Part shown: positions 35,089 through 43,985 of the stretch, piece after piece
Layout: every line of letters begins with the position of its first letter
Numbering within the stretch: the stretch's first letter is position 1
From: Bradyrhizobium sp. OK095
GTDB taxonomy: Bacteria; Pseudomonadota; Alphaproteobacteria; Rhizobiales; Xanthobacteraceae
NCBI RefSeq assembly: GCF_900109945.1
Contig: NZ_FOBX01000002.1
Span: 62,001-126,000, forward strand
Length of the DNA stretch: 64,000 nucleotides
Direction of reading: 5' to 3'
Program-made: the position numbers and the translations under genes
The notes under the pieces: model-generated
Told to the model about the DNA's origin: nothing
The model's database searches: none
What the model saw: only the letters and a program-made list of their open reading frames with translations

Positions 35089-37248
35089 ATGGCTGAACGT
35101 TCCTTTGCTCGCGAGGTCGAGGATCTCCGGCTCGGCGATGGCGACATTTTCCGCGGCGAAGGCATCCTCGCCATCACCAAAGCGCTGCTGCAATCGGGTG
35201 TCGCCTATGTCGGGGGATATCAGGGCTCGCCGATCTCGCATCTGATGGACGTGCTTGCGGATGCCAAGGACGTGCTCGACGATCTCGGCGTCGTGTTCCA
35301 GAGTTCGGCCAACGAAGCCGCGGCCGCCGCCATGCTGTCGGCCTCGGTGATGTATCCGCTGCGCGGCGCGGTCGCCTGGAAGTCCACGGTCGGCACCAAC
35401 GTCGCCTCCGATGCGCTCGCCAACCTCGCCTCGGGCGGCGTCACCGGCGGCACCATGATCATCGTCGGCGAGGACTATGGCGAGGGCTCCTCGATCATGC
35501 AGGAGCGGACTCACGCTTTTGCGATGAAATCGCAGATCTGGCTGCTCGACCCGCGCCCCGACCATGAATGCATCGTCAATTTGATCGAGAAGGGTTTTGA
35601 ACTTTCCGAGTTCTCGAATACGCCCGTGATGCTCGAGGTCCGCGTGCGGGCCTGCCACATGCACGGCAGCTTCGCCTGCAAGGACAACGTCAAGCCCGCG
35701 CACACCATCAAGGAGGCGCTCAACAACCCCAAGCGTGACGTCAACCGCATCGTGCTGCCGCCGGCGGCCTACGAGCACGAGCAGGAGAAGATCAAGACCC
35801 GGATGCCCGCGGCGATCGGCTTCGTCCGCGACAACAGGCTGAACGAGTGGATGGGGCCGAAGCAGGGCAAGGTCGGCATCATCATGCAGGGCGGCATGTA
35901 CAACAATGTGATCCGCGCGCTGCAATATCTCGGGCTGTCGGACGCCTATGGCGACACGCAAATCCCGCTCTACGTCATGAACGTCACCTACCCCGTGATC
36001 GACACGGAGGTTGCGGAGTTCTGCCTCGACAAGGAAGCCGTGCTGATCGTCGAGGAAGGCCAGCCGGAATATCTGGAGCAGGCGATCAACACCGTGCTGC
36101 GCCGGAGGGACATCCAGGCGCGAATCCATGGCAAGGACGTGCTGCCGATGGGCGGCGACTACACCGCGCAAATCCTGCTCGGCGGCGTCAGGGAATTTCT
36201 GGAGAAGACCGAGCCGCGGCTGCTCGGCAACCGGCCGCCGGCGCCGGATGCTGCGCCGGTGCTCAATCATCCCGCCATCGAAAAACTCAAGCAGGTCGTG
36301 CCGGCGCGCCCGCCCGGGCTCTGCACCGGCTGCCCGGAGCGGCCGATCTTCGCCGCGATGAAGCTCGTCGAGGAAGAGCTCGGCCAGCATCACGTCTCGG
36401 CCGACATCGGCTGCCATCTGTTTTCGATCCTGCCGCCGTTCAACATCGGCGCGACCACCATGGGTTTTGGCCTAGGCCCGGCATCGACTTCGGCCTTCAA
36501 CGTCAAGGCCGACAAGCGCTCGATCGCAGTGATGGGCGACGGCGGCTTCTGGCACAACGGATTGACCAGCGGCATCGGCAATGCCGTTTTCAACAAGCAT
36601 GACGGCGTCTTCGTCATCGTCGACAATTTCTACACCTCCGCGACCGGCGGTCAGGACATCCTGTCGTCGCGCGCGACCAACAAGCGGCGCAAGACCAACA
36701 ACTCGATCACGCAGGCGGTGAAGGGCATCGGCGGCCAATGGGTGCGCCAGCTCGACCGCACCTATGACGTCGCCAAGATGCGCGACACGCTGAAGGAAGC
36801 GCTGACGACCAAGGAGGAAGGCCCCAAGGTCATCGTCGCCTCGTCCGAATGCATGCTGAACAAGCAGCGCCGCGTGAAGCCGCAGATCAACAAGGCGATC
36901 AAGGACGGCGTGCGCATCGTCAAGGAACGTTTCGGCGTCGACGAGGACGTGTGCACCGGCGACCATGCCTGCATCCGGCTATCCGGCTGCCCGTCGCTCT
37001 CCGTAAAGCAGCTCGACGATCCCCTGCGCGACGATCCGGTCGCGGCGATCGACAATTCCTGCGTCGGATGCGGCAATTGCGGCGAGGTCGCCGAAGCCGC
37101 GGTGCTCTGCCCCTCGTTCTATCGCGCCGACGTCATTCACAATCCGAGCCGATGGGACAAGTTCAGATCTGATGTCGCGATGTCCGTGATCGGCTGGCTG
37201 CAACGGCGGCGCGACCGAAGGCGGCCTGCGCTCGAGGCGCTGGCATGA
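35089..37248 (+). CDS. Indolepyruvate:ferredoxin oxidoreductase-like alpha subunit (thiamine-diphosphate, Fe-S)
   Basis: Oxidatively decarboxylates a 2-oxo acid to its acyl-CoA, passing electrons to ferredoxin. The 719-residue protein has the pyruvate-oxidoreductase N-terminal domain (GVAYVGGYQGSPISHLMD, SSANEAAAAAMLSAS), a thiamine-diphosphate domain (CTGCPERPIF, VMGDGGFWHNGL, NFYTSATGGQD), and a C-terminal Fe-S region with two cysteine groups (CTGDHACIRLSGCPS and CVGCGNCGEVAEAAVLCP). The first group has fewer cysteines than a standard CxxCxxCxxxCP. Aryl-pyruvates, including indolepyruvate, are the usual substrates. It overlaps the beta-subunit gene by 4 bases. Confidence 0.88.
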   Translation: MAERSFAREVEDLRLGDGDIFRGEGILAITKALLQSGVAYVGGYQGSPISHLMDVLADAKDVLDDLGVVFQSSANEAAAAAMLSASVMYPLRGAVAWKSTVGTNVASDALANLASGGVTGGTMIIVGEDYGEGSSIMQERTHAFAMKSQIWLLDPRPDHECIVNLIEKGFELSEFSNTPVMLEVRVRACHMHGSFACKDNVKPAHTIKEALNNPKRDVNRIVLPPAAYEHEQEKIKTRMPAAIGFVRDNRLNEWMGPKQGKVGIIMQGGMYNNVIRALQYLGLSDAYGDTQIPLYVMNVTYPVIDTEVAEFCLDKEAVLIVEEGQPEYLEQAINTVLRRRDIQARIHGKDVLPMGGDYTAQILLGGVREFLEKTEPRLLGNRPPAPDAAPVLNHPAIEKLKQVVPARPPGLCTGCPERPIFAAMKLVEEELGQHHVSADIGCHLFSILPPFNIGATTMGFGLGPASTSAFNVKADKRSIAVMGDGGFWHNGLTSGIGNAVFNKHDGVFVIVDNFYTSATGGQDILSSRATNKRRKTNNSITQAVKGIGGQWVRQLDRTYDVAKMRDTLKEALTTKEEGPKVIVASSECMLNKQRRVKPQINKAIKDGVRIVKERFGVDEDVCTGDHACIRLSGCPSLSVKQLDDPLRDDPVAAIDNSCVGCGNCGEVAEAAVLCPSFYRADVIHNPSRWDKFRSDVAMSVIGWLQRRRDRRRPALEALA

Positions 37249-38804
37249 GAGACGAGACGGTACGGCTGGCCCTGCCCGCCGCGGGCGATGCGACCGAACG
37301 ACCGATCTCGATCGCGATCGTTGCGATGGGCGGCCAGGGCGGCGGCGTCCTCACCGACTGGATCGTGCAGCTCGCCGAGAACCACTGTTGGGCCGCGCAA
37401 TCGACCTCGGTGCCCGGCGTCGCCCAGCGCACCGGCGCGACAATCTACTACATCGAGGCGATGCCGCTGCTCGACGGCCGGAGGCCAATCCTCTCGCTGA
37501 TGCCGACGCCCGGCGATGTCGACGTGGTGATGGCCGCGGAGTTCATGGAAGCGGGACGGTCGATCTTGCGCGGCCTCGTGACGCCGGAGCGCACGACGCT
37601 GATCGCTTCCAATCACCGCTCGCTTGCGATCGGCGAGAAGATCGCGCCGGGCAACGGCATTGCCGACGACGGCGCCGTGACGGGTGCGATCGGCGTTGCC
37701 GCCAAGACCGAAATCATCTTCGACCTCAACGCGCTGGCGATCGCGCATGGCAGCGTCATCTCGGCGGCGATGTTCGGCGCGCTCGCCGCGGCCAACGTGC
37801 TGCCATTCAGCCGCGAGAGCTATCTCGACGTGATCCGCACTGGCGGCAAGGGCGCAAAAGCCAGCCTCGAGACCTTTGACGCCGCGTTCGACCGCGTCAA
37901 GACCGGGCCTGCGGAGGTTTCGGCACCCATCCTGCCGGCGCAGGCCAGCGCAACGCCCGCGCCGCTCGATCCGCGGCTCAGCAGGCTTGTCGCGCGGCTG
38001 ACGCAGGAATTGCCCGAGCCCGCGCAGGCGATGACGCGTGCCGGCCTGAAGAAGGTGGTCGACTTTCAGGATGTCGCTTATGGCACTGAGTATCTCGACA
38101 TCCTCGGCAAGCTGTCCACTGCTGACCGGAACGCCGGTGGCGCCGACAAGGGCCACACATTCACGCAGGCCGCCGCAAAGCACCTCGCCAACGCGATGAG
38201 CTATGACGACGTTATCCGCGTCGCCGATCTCAAGACCCGCAGCGCTCGTCGCACGCGGATCGAGAACGAGATGGAGCTGTCGCAAGACCAGGTCCTGCAC
38301 ACGACCGAGTTCATGCATCCGCGCATGGAAGAGGTCATGGGCATGCTGCCGGCGGGCTTCGGACGCTGGCTTGGCGCAAAACCCCGCCTGCTCGGCTGGC
38401 TCGATCGCCGCGTCAACAAGGGGCGTCGGGTGCGGACCTATTCGCTGCCGTGGTTCCTGGCGCTCTATGCGGTGGCAGGTCTGCGCGGCATGCGCCGCCG
38501 CTCGCTGCGCCATGCCGTCGAGACTGATCATCGGGACGCGTGGCTCGAGGCCGCGACCGAGGCCGTCGGCATCAATTACCAGCTCGGCGTCGAAATCCTG
38601 CAATGCCGCCGGCTGGTGAAGGGCTATTCCGATACCCACAGCCGCGGGCTGTCGAAATTCGACAAGACGCTGGCCGCGATCAAGCTGGTGGAGCGGCGCG
38701 ACGATGCCGCCGACTGGGCCCGGCGGCTGCGGGAAGCCGCGCTGAAGGACGGCCCCGGCAAGGAGCTCGACGGCGTGATCCAGACCATCAAGAGTTTTGC
38801 GTGA
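37245..38804 (+). CDS. Indolepyruvate oxidoreductase beta subunit-like protein with extra C-terminal domain
   Basis: A 519-residue partner of the alpha subunit. Residues about 20-220 are the gamma/beta-type domain of 2-oxoacid oxidoreductases (IVAMGGQGGGVLTDWIVQLAE, TSVPGVAQRTGATIYYIE). Residues about 240-519 form an extra mainly helical domain, with QDVAYGTEYLDILGKL and an Arg-rich patch (GRRVRTYSLPWFLALYAVAGLRG), seen in the aerobic-bacterial form of the family. In classical archaeal IorB this extension is absent. Its function is unknown to me. The ATG overlaps the alpha-subunit stop (ATGA). Confidence 0.85.
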   Translation: MRDETVRLALPAAGDATERPISIAIVAMGGQGGGVLTDWIVQLAENHCWAAQSTSVPGVAQRTGATIYYIEAMPLLDGRRPILSLMPTPGDVDVVMAAEFMEAGRSILRGLVTPERTTLIASNHRSLAIGEKIAPGNGIADDGAVTGAIGVAAKTEIIFDLNALAIAHGSVISAAMFGALAAANVLPFSRESYLDVIRTGGKGAKASLETFDAAFDRVKTGPAEVSAPILPAQASATPAPLDPRLSRLVARLTQELPEPAQAMTRAGLKKVVDFQDVAYGTEYLDILGKLSTADRNAGGADKGHTFTQAAAKHLANAMSYDDVIRVADLKTRSARRTRIENEMELSQDQVLHTTEFMHPRMEEVMGMLPAGFGRWLGAKPRLLGWLDRRVNKGRRVRTYSLPWFLALYAVAGLRGMRRRSLRHAVETDHRDAWLEAATEAVGINYQLGVEILQCRRLVKGYSDTHSRGLSKFDKTLAAIKLVERRDDAADWARRLREAALKDGPGKELDGVIQTIKSFA

Positions 38805-39271
38805 TGGCGGCAGCACTCAAAGAGAACATTGGTCCCGTCCCTGGGCAGATCGAAACCCGGCTCTGGCTTCAGCTGCTCTCCCTGCATGGCGAGATTTTTG
38901 CGGCGCTGAATGCGATGCTGGGCACCGAGTTCGGGCTGTCGCTGGCGAAGTTCGACGTGCTGGCCCAGCTCGATCGTTACCCGGACGGATTGGCGCTCGG
39001 GCAACTATCGCAGAACCTAAAAGTCTCCGGCGGCAACGTCTCCGGGCTGGTGCAGCGCCTTTTGGCCGACGATCTCATCAGCAAGGAAATGTCGAGCGAG
39101 GACCGGCGATCGTTCATCGTGCGCCTGACGCCCAAGGGTGAGCAGCTGTTCCGGAAGGCGGCCGAAATCCACAAGAAGCATCTCAGCAAACGGCTGGAGA
39201 ATATTCCGGCCCGGGAGCTGGACACCGCATTATCGGTGCTGCGCTCCCTCTCCTCGAAAATTCGCTCCTGA
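38804..39271 (+). CDS. MarR-family regulator, first of a tandem pair
   Basis: A 155-residue MarR protein with the usual helices (TRLWLQLLSLHGEIFAAL, FDVLAQLDRYPDGLALGQLSQNLKVSGGNVSGLVQRLLADDLI) and the wing KEMSSEDRRSFIVRLTPKG. It resembles the MarR protein encoded at 12608 more than its tandem neighbour (both have FDVLAQLDR.P.GL.LG.L). ATG at 38804 overlaps the beta-subunit stop by one base (TGATG). It is the third gene of the oxidoreductase operon and may control that operon and the Rieske operon. Confidence 0.88.
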   Translation: MAAALKENIGPVPGQIETRLWLQLLSLHGEIFAALNAMLGTEFGLSLAKFDVLAQLDRYPDGLALGQLSQNLKVSGGNVSGLVQRLLADDLISKEMSSEDRRSFIVRLTPKGEQLFRKAAEIHKKHLSKRLENIPARELDTALSVLRSLSSKIRS

Positions 39272-39296
39272 AGCAGAAGTAAAGACGCAAAAGATA

Positions 39297-39779
39297 ATGG
39301 CCAAAGATTCCAAGAGCAGGTGGAAATCAGGTCCGCCCCGGACAAGGGACCAGCTGCTAAGCTACATTCCGTACCTGTTCAACCGCCTCGCCAATCGCTG
39401 GAACCTCGACCAGAACCGCGATCTCACCGAGCACGGCATCAACAATGTTGTGTTTCGAACGCTGTCGGTGCTGTTCATCTACAAGAGCCTGACCGTCAAC
39501 GAGATCTCCGTTCTCGCCGTCACCGAGCAATCGACCGCAAGCCGCATGGTCGAATCCATGGTGTCGTCGGGCCTCGTGATGCGCGAGATCGCGGAGGAGG
39601 ACCAGCGGCGCCGGGTGGTGGCGCTGACGGCAGACGGCGAAGCGCTGCTGCGCAAGATTTGGCCGATCATGGCGACCAATTACGACCGGCTGATCGCGGG
39701 CATCGACCCCGACGAGATCGAAATCTGCGCCCGCGTGCTTGCGAAGATGGTCGAGAATATCAGGCAAAACCAGATCTAG
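39297..39779 (+). CDS. MarR-family regulator, second of a tandem pair
   Basis: A 160-residue MarR protein of a different subgroup from its neighbour, with NRLANRWNLDQNRDLTEHGINNVVFRTLSVLF, the recognition region LAVTEQSTASRMVESMVSSGLV and the wing REIAEEDQRRRVVALTADG. It starts 25 bases after the first MarR gene. Its TAG stop overlaps the TAG stop of the convergent SDR gene within a shared CTAG, so the two transcripts overlap at their ends. Two co-encoded MarR regulators suggest two different inducers or a sensor-antisensor arrangement. Confidence 0.87.
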   Translation: MAKDSKSRWKSGPPRTRDQLLSYIPYLFNRLANRWNLDQNRDLTEHGINNVVFRTLSVLFIYKSLTVNEISVLAVTEQSTASRMVESMVSSGLVMREIAEEDQRRRVVALTADGEALLRKIWPIMATNYDRLIAGIDPDEIEICARVLAKMVENIRQNQI

Positions 39780-40507
39780 CTCGGACCGAGCCCGACGAGG
39801 CTGGCGCCGCCGCAGACATAGAGCACCTGGCCGGTCACGAAATCGGAACGCTCGTCGAGGAAGAACTCGATCGCATGGGCGACATCCTCGCGCGAGCCGA
39901 GCCGGCCGACGGGCACGTTGCGCGCCATCCGCTCCTGCTGCTCCGAGCCTTTCGGAATGATGCCCCAGAAATTGTCCGTGAGGATAGGTCCGGGTGCGAC
40001 GACGTTGACGGTGATGCCATCAGCGGCGAGCTCGAGCGCCCAGGTCCGCGCCATGCCGTGCACGCCGGCCTTGGTCGCCGAATAGGCCGAGCGTGTCGCA
40101 GCCCCCATCGCCGCGCGCGAGGACACGAACACGACGCGCCCGAACCGGCGCGCGCGCATCCCCTCCATCGCAGCCTGGGTCAGCAGCATCGGCGCGCCGA
40201 GATGCAGCTGTGCCAGCGTCAGGATGTCTTCGGGTTTTGCATCCTGCAGCAGGTTCGGCAGGATGATGCCGGCATTGTGCACGAGGCAATCGATCACGTG
40301 ATCCCTGCAGATCGCTTGCGCGATCGCGCGCGTTTCCTCGATGGAGGTCAGGTCGGCGCAATAGGCGGCGAGCAGATCATGGGTCCAGCTGGGCTTCTCC
40401 AGCCCGACCGAGACGACGCGCTGGCCTTTCTCGACGAGCCGTTTTGCCAAGGCTTCACCGATTCCGGAGTTACCGCCGGTGACGAGTGTGGTGCGCGTCT
40501 CGCTCAT
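39776..40507 (-). CDS. Short-chain dehydrogenase/reductase (candidate cis-diol or alcohol dehydrogenase)
   Basis: NAD(P)-dependent oxidoreductase of 243 residues with intact motifs: TGGNSGIG near residue 9-16, NAG in LVHNAGIILPN, the catalytic Ser in VFVSSRAAMG, YSATK, and a PGPI stretch. ATG at 40507 (MSETRTTLVTGG) lies 22 bases after the CoA-ligase stop, so it is the last gene of the Rieske operon. Dehydrogenation of the dihydrodiol or hydroxylated product made by the dioxygenase is the most natural role. Substrate inferred from context. Confidence 0.88.
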   Translation of the reverse strand: MSETRTTLVTGGNSGIGEALAKRLVEKGQRVVSVGLEKPSWTHDLLAAYCADLTSIEETRAIAQAICRDHVIDCLVHNAGIILPNLLQDAKPEDILTLAQLHLGAPMLLTQAAMEGMRARRFGRVVFVSSRAAMGAATRSAYSATKAGVHGMARTWALELAADGITVNVVAPGPILTDNFWGIIPKGSEQQERMARNVPVGRLGSREDVAHAIEFFLDERSDFVTGQVLYVCGGASLVGLGPS

Positions 40508-40529
40508 GATCGATACCCTCAGACTTGTC

Positions 40530-42146
40530 TCAGACTTGCCGCCGCTTGAGGTCGCGCAGGTCAAAGAACGCACCCTCGCCCATCAGCTTCGCCACATAGT
40601 CCCTGAGACCGCCGCGCTGGATCTTCTCGGTCGCGGTCAGCGGCAGGCTGTCGACGAAGCAGATCCAGCCCGGCGCCTTGTAATAGGCCATCTGCTCCAG
40701 GCTCCAGCGCACGATGTCTTCGGCCATCGCGCGACCGGCGCCGGCCTGCTCGGCGATGATGACGGCCGCGACCTCATCGCCACGCACCTGATCGGGTGTT
40801 GCCGCAACAGCGGCCTGACGGATCGCGGGATGACGGTTCAGAACCGACTCGACCTCGACCGCGGCAATGTTCTCGCCGGAGCGGCGGATGACGTTCTTCT
40901 TGCGGTCGACGAAATGCAAATCGCCGTCCGCATCGCGCGACACGATGTCGCCGGTATGCAGCCAGCCGCCGCCCCAGGCCTCATCAGTGGCTTGCGGGTT
41001 CTTCAGGTATTCCCGGAAGAAGCCGTAGCGCGGATCTGCACCGGCCCGCCGCACCAGCAGCTCGCCCGGCATGTCCACCGGCGCATCATTGCCGCTCTCG
41101 TCGACGATACGGATCTCGATCTCCGCCGCCGGCCGGCCAAAACAGCTGGTGCCGATCTTGCGCGGCTCGAAATTGGCGGCGATCACGCCGCCGCTGCCGG
41201 TCTCCGTCATCGCCCAGGCTTCGATCAGGGGAAAGCCGAACCGCTGTTCGAATGGCGCGTGCAGCAGCTTGTCGACGCCGGCACCGAAGCCGAACCGCAC
41301 GGTGTGGGCCTTGTCCTGCTGCGTTTCAGGCGCGCTCATCAGCATCGAGGGCATCACGCCGAGATAATGCAGGCAGGTGGCGCGGCTGTCGCGCACCGAA
41401 GCCCACCAGCTGCGCGGATGGAAGCGATCGAGCATGGTCAGGCAGCCGCCGACCGACAGCATCGCCATCAGCGACACCGCCATCGCGTTCATGTGGAACA
41501 GCGGCAGCGGCGTGATCATGCGCTCGCCCTCAGCCTTCAGCCCGCACAGGCCGCCGACGTCGCGATACCAGTTTCCGGAATGCAGGAAATAAATGTTGGT
41601 GAGCACGCAGCCCTTCGGCTGCCCTGTCGTCCCCGATGTGTAGAGCAGCGCGCATTCGGTCGCGCCATCGCCTGAGGCCGCAGCCAGCGCACCGCCGAAG
41701 GGTGGAGGAACCTCGTCCGTGTCGGTCACCACCGCAATGGCGCGGCCCGCCTGACGCGCCGCCGTCTCGACCTCGGCGCGCCGCTCCGCAAGCACGAAGG
41801 CCGCATTCATCTCGGAATGGGAAATGATGTATTCGAGTTCGCTCGTCCGCAAATCAGGATTGATCGGCACGACGGAGACGCCGAGCGCGTTCAGCGCGAA
41901 CCACAGCTCGATGAACACGGGCCGGTTCTGGAGCAGAAGCCCGACCCGGTGGCCTTCGCCATAGCCCCGGCGCGCAAATGACGACCGCCAGTGCTCGACT
42001 CGCTCGAGCATGGCGCCATACGAGATCTCACCCGCCGCGATGCCGTAGATCCCGGCGGTTTCCGGCAGGACGTTGAGGAAACCCGCCTCACTGCTGTGGA
42101 GGACGGTTTCGCGAAAGCGTGCGTAAACGGTGGTCGCAGCGGTCAA
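40530..42146 (-). CDS. AMP-forming acyl-CoA ligase in the Rieske dioxygenase operon
   Basis: A 538-residue adenylate-forming CoA ligase: ATP loop ALLYTSGTTGQPKGC, adenylation motif IEAWAMTETGSGG, hinge LHFVDRKKNVIRRSGENIAAVEVES and C-terminal catalytic Lys in LTATEKIQRGGLRD. The first in-frame start is TTG at 42146, 7 bases after the dioxygenase beta stop; no ATG or GTG fits before the conserved N-terminal region. It is a second candidate aryl-CoA ligase in the window, probably activating a carboxylate that is the substrate or product of the dioxygenase. Confidence 0.88.
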   Translation of the reverse strand: MTAATTVYARFRETVLHSSEAGFLNVLPETAGIYGIAAGEISYGAMLERVEHWRSSFARRGYGEGHRVGLLLQNRPVFIELWFALNALGVSVVPINPDLRTSELEYIISHSEMNAAFVLAERRAEVETAARQAGRAIAVVTDTDEVPPPFGGALAAASGDGATECALLYTSGTTGQPKGCVLTNIYFLHSGNWYRDVGGLCGLKAEGERMITPLPLFHMNAMAVSLMAMLSVGGCLTMLDRFHPRSWWASVRDSRATCLHYLGVMPSMLMSAPETQQDKAHTVRFGFGAGVDKLLHAPFEQRFGFPLIEAWAMTETGSGGVIAANFEPRKIGTSCFGRPAAEIEIRIVDESGNDAPVDMPGELLVRRAGADPRYGFFREYLKNPQATDEAWGGGWLHTGDIVSRDADGDLHFVDRKKNVIRRSGENIAAVEVESVLNRHPAIRQAAVAATPDQVRGDEVAAVIIAEQAGAGRAMAEDIVRWSLEQMAYYKAPGWICFVDSLPLTATEKIQRGGLRDYVAKLMGEGAFFDLRDLKRRQV

Positions 42147-42153
42147 GGTGATC

Positions 42154-42630
42154 TCACATAAAGAGCTGGATGTTGCCGAACGGCGCGTCGAAATTGACGA
42201 GATCGACGCGCTTGAGCTTGATCTTCAGGCCGTCGCCGATTTGAACGAGATCGTGCGAGGCCCATCCCGAAAAACGCTCCAGCAGGTCGCCACGCGTCTC
42301 GGTGTAAATGTAGGAGGTCCGCGCCTTGAACAATCCGGCCTCCGGATCGCACGCGACGATCTGCGGCGCCTGGAGCAGATGGTGGCAGCGGCTTTTCGGC
42401 TTCTGGCTGAAAGTCCGCTCGCCGGCGAGACGTTCGACCCGCACCTTCAACAGCAGCAAATCCTCGTACATCAGCGACGGCTGGAGCACTGGATCCTGCT
42501 GTTGCCATTCGAGCGGCATCCAGTAACGCCCTTCAGGATGAAACAGGTCGAGCCAGGCCTGCCACTGCATCGTATCGAGCAGATCGGCCTCGCGATAGAT
42601 GAAGTCCGTGATGGTCTTCTCGGTAATCAT
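42154..42630 (-). CDS. Aromatic-ring-hydroxylating dioxygenase beta subunit
   Basis: A 158-residue small subunit of the cystatin-like (NTF2-like) fold that stabilises Rieske oxygenase hexamers. Family marks are the N-terminal ADLLDTMQWQAWLDLF, DDLLL-type helix region (YEDLLLLKVRVERLAG) and the C-terminal sheet LKRVDLVNFDAPFGNIQLF. It overlaps the alpha-subunit gene by 4 bases, so the two are translationally coupled. It lies directly before the CoA-ligase gene. Confidence 0.9.
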   Translation of the reverse strand: MITEKTITDFIYREADLLDTMQWQAWLDLFHPEGRYWMPLEWQQQDPVLQPSLMYEDLLLLKVRVERLAGERTFSQKPKSRCHHLLQAPQIVACDPEAGLFKARTSYIYTETRGDLLERFSGWASHDLVQIGDGLKIKLKRVDLVNFDAPFGNIQLFM

Positions 42631-43967
42631 TCGGCGGCCTCGACGTGGCTGTCCATGTCGATGGTCATGAACTTGGCCCAGGCATGAAACTGGTTCCGCA
42701 TCTGCCGTTCGGAGGTGCCGTTGATGACCGCGGTGACGTCCGCCTGCTCACCGGCCTCATAGAGGCGCTGCAGATTGACCCATTGATTGCCGTTCGACTT
42801 CAGCCCCTCCTGGGCGCGCTCGTACATTTCGAGATCGTCGTGGCCGACGATCGAGGTCGGCGCGTTGATGAAGCGGTTGTACATCAACGCACGTTCATAG
42901 AGCTTGTCGGGCGCCCCGACCAGGCGATAGACCCAGCTCTCGACCAGCGTCTTGTCGACCGCGATCGGAATGAAATTACGCAGGATCGCGACGGCGCCTT
43001 TCACCATGATGTTGGGAAAATACACCGTGTTGTGCCTGACGTCGCCGAGGATTTCGTGCGCGCGCGTCTCGCCATAGGCTGCAACCATCTGGCCGAGATA
43101 GCCTTCGATGTCCGAATAATTCGAATGGATGGAGTTGGCGACACCGGTGTGGCCGTGGCCGTTCGGCCAGATCCGGATGCCGCTCTGCTCGTAGAACTCG
43201 TACGGGCTCATGAAGGGACCGTAGAGCTGCACCGCCATCGGCGTTTCCGTGGAGGCGCCCTGCTCGCGCTTCCAGACCTTGACCGCGGTGCCGGCCGAGC
43301 TCTCATGCGCCACCATCGGGTGGCAGGTGTCGGTCTGGTTCTCGACCAGCATCTTCCAATTGCAGGTGTGCATGTAGCGGATCGGCGCGGCGACGACCGC
43401 GAGCTTCCCCTCCGGCGAACGGTCGACCATGTTGTCGATGGTCGACAGGCTCTCCCCGAAATAGTCCGCGAAGGAAACGCCGTTGTCGTTCAGCTGCGCG
43501 AAGATGAAATCGCGGTAGACGACGACGTTCCTGATCTTCGACAACCCCTCATTGGCCTGCGCATCGCCGAACCCGGTGCCCTCGTAGCCCTTCCTCAGGG
43601 GAATCGCGAGCAGCGAGCCGTCGGTCTTGAACGACCAGGCATGATAAGGACAGCGGAAGAACTTTCCGGTATTGCCGCAGGGTTCGGACGCGATCTTCAC
43701 GCCCTTGTGCGGGCAGCGATTGTAGAACACGTGGATCGCGCCATCGGTATGACGGCTCGCCAGCACCGGCTGCCGGCCGATATTGGCGGTGATGAAATCG
43801 CCGGGCTTCGATAGCTGGCTCGCGTGCCCGATATAGATCCAGCTGTTCGGGAACAGATGCTCCATCTCGAGCTCGAAGATTTCAGGATCGACATAGACGT
43901 CGCGATGCACCTCGGTGTCGCGCACCAGCGCCTCGACCGCAAAGGCATTGTTCCGGTATCTGTCCAT
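42627..43967 (-). CDS. Rieske-type aromatic-ring-hydroxylating dioxygenase alpha subunit
   Basis: Catalytic subunit of 446 residues that inserts oxygen into an aromatic ring. The Rieske 2Fe-2S ligands are Cys85-x-His87 (CPHKG) and Cys106-x2-His109 (CPYHAW). The mononuclear-iron site shows the bridging Asp213 and ligands His216 and His221 in ENQTDTCHPMVAHES. It starts 18 bases after the reductase gene. Members of this subgroup attack aromatic or indolic acids such as anthranilate, salicylate or indoleacetate; the indole-linked neighbours make an indolic acid attractive but this is inference. Confidence 0.92.
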   Translation of the reverse strand: MDRYRNNAFAVEALVRDTEVHRDVYVDPEIFELEMEHLFPNSWIYIGHASQLSKPGDFITANIGRQPVLASRHTDGAIHVFYNRCPHKGVKIASEPCGNTGKFFRCPYHAWSFKTDGSLLAIPLRKGYEGTGFGDAQANEGLSKIRNVVVYRDFIFAQLNDNGVSFADYFGESLSTIDNMVDRSPEGKLAVVAAPIRYMHTCNWKMLVENQTDTCHPMVAHESSAGTAVKVWKREQGASTETPMAVQLYGPFMSPYEFYEQSGIRIWPNGHGHTGVANSIHSNYSDIEGYLGQMVAAYGETRAHEILGDVRHNTVYFPNIMVKGAVAILRNFIPIAVDKTLVESWVYRLVGAPDKLYERALMYNRFINAPTSIVGHDDLEMYERAQEGLKSNGNQWVNLQRLYEAGEQADVTAVINGTSERQMRNQFHAWAKFMTIDMDSHVEAAE

Positions 43968-43985
43968 GACGCCCCTTGCCTCTCG

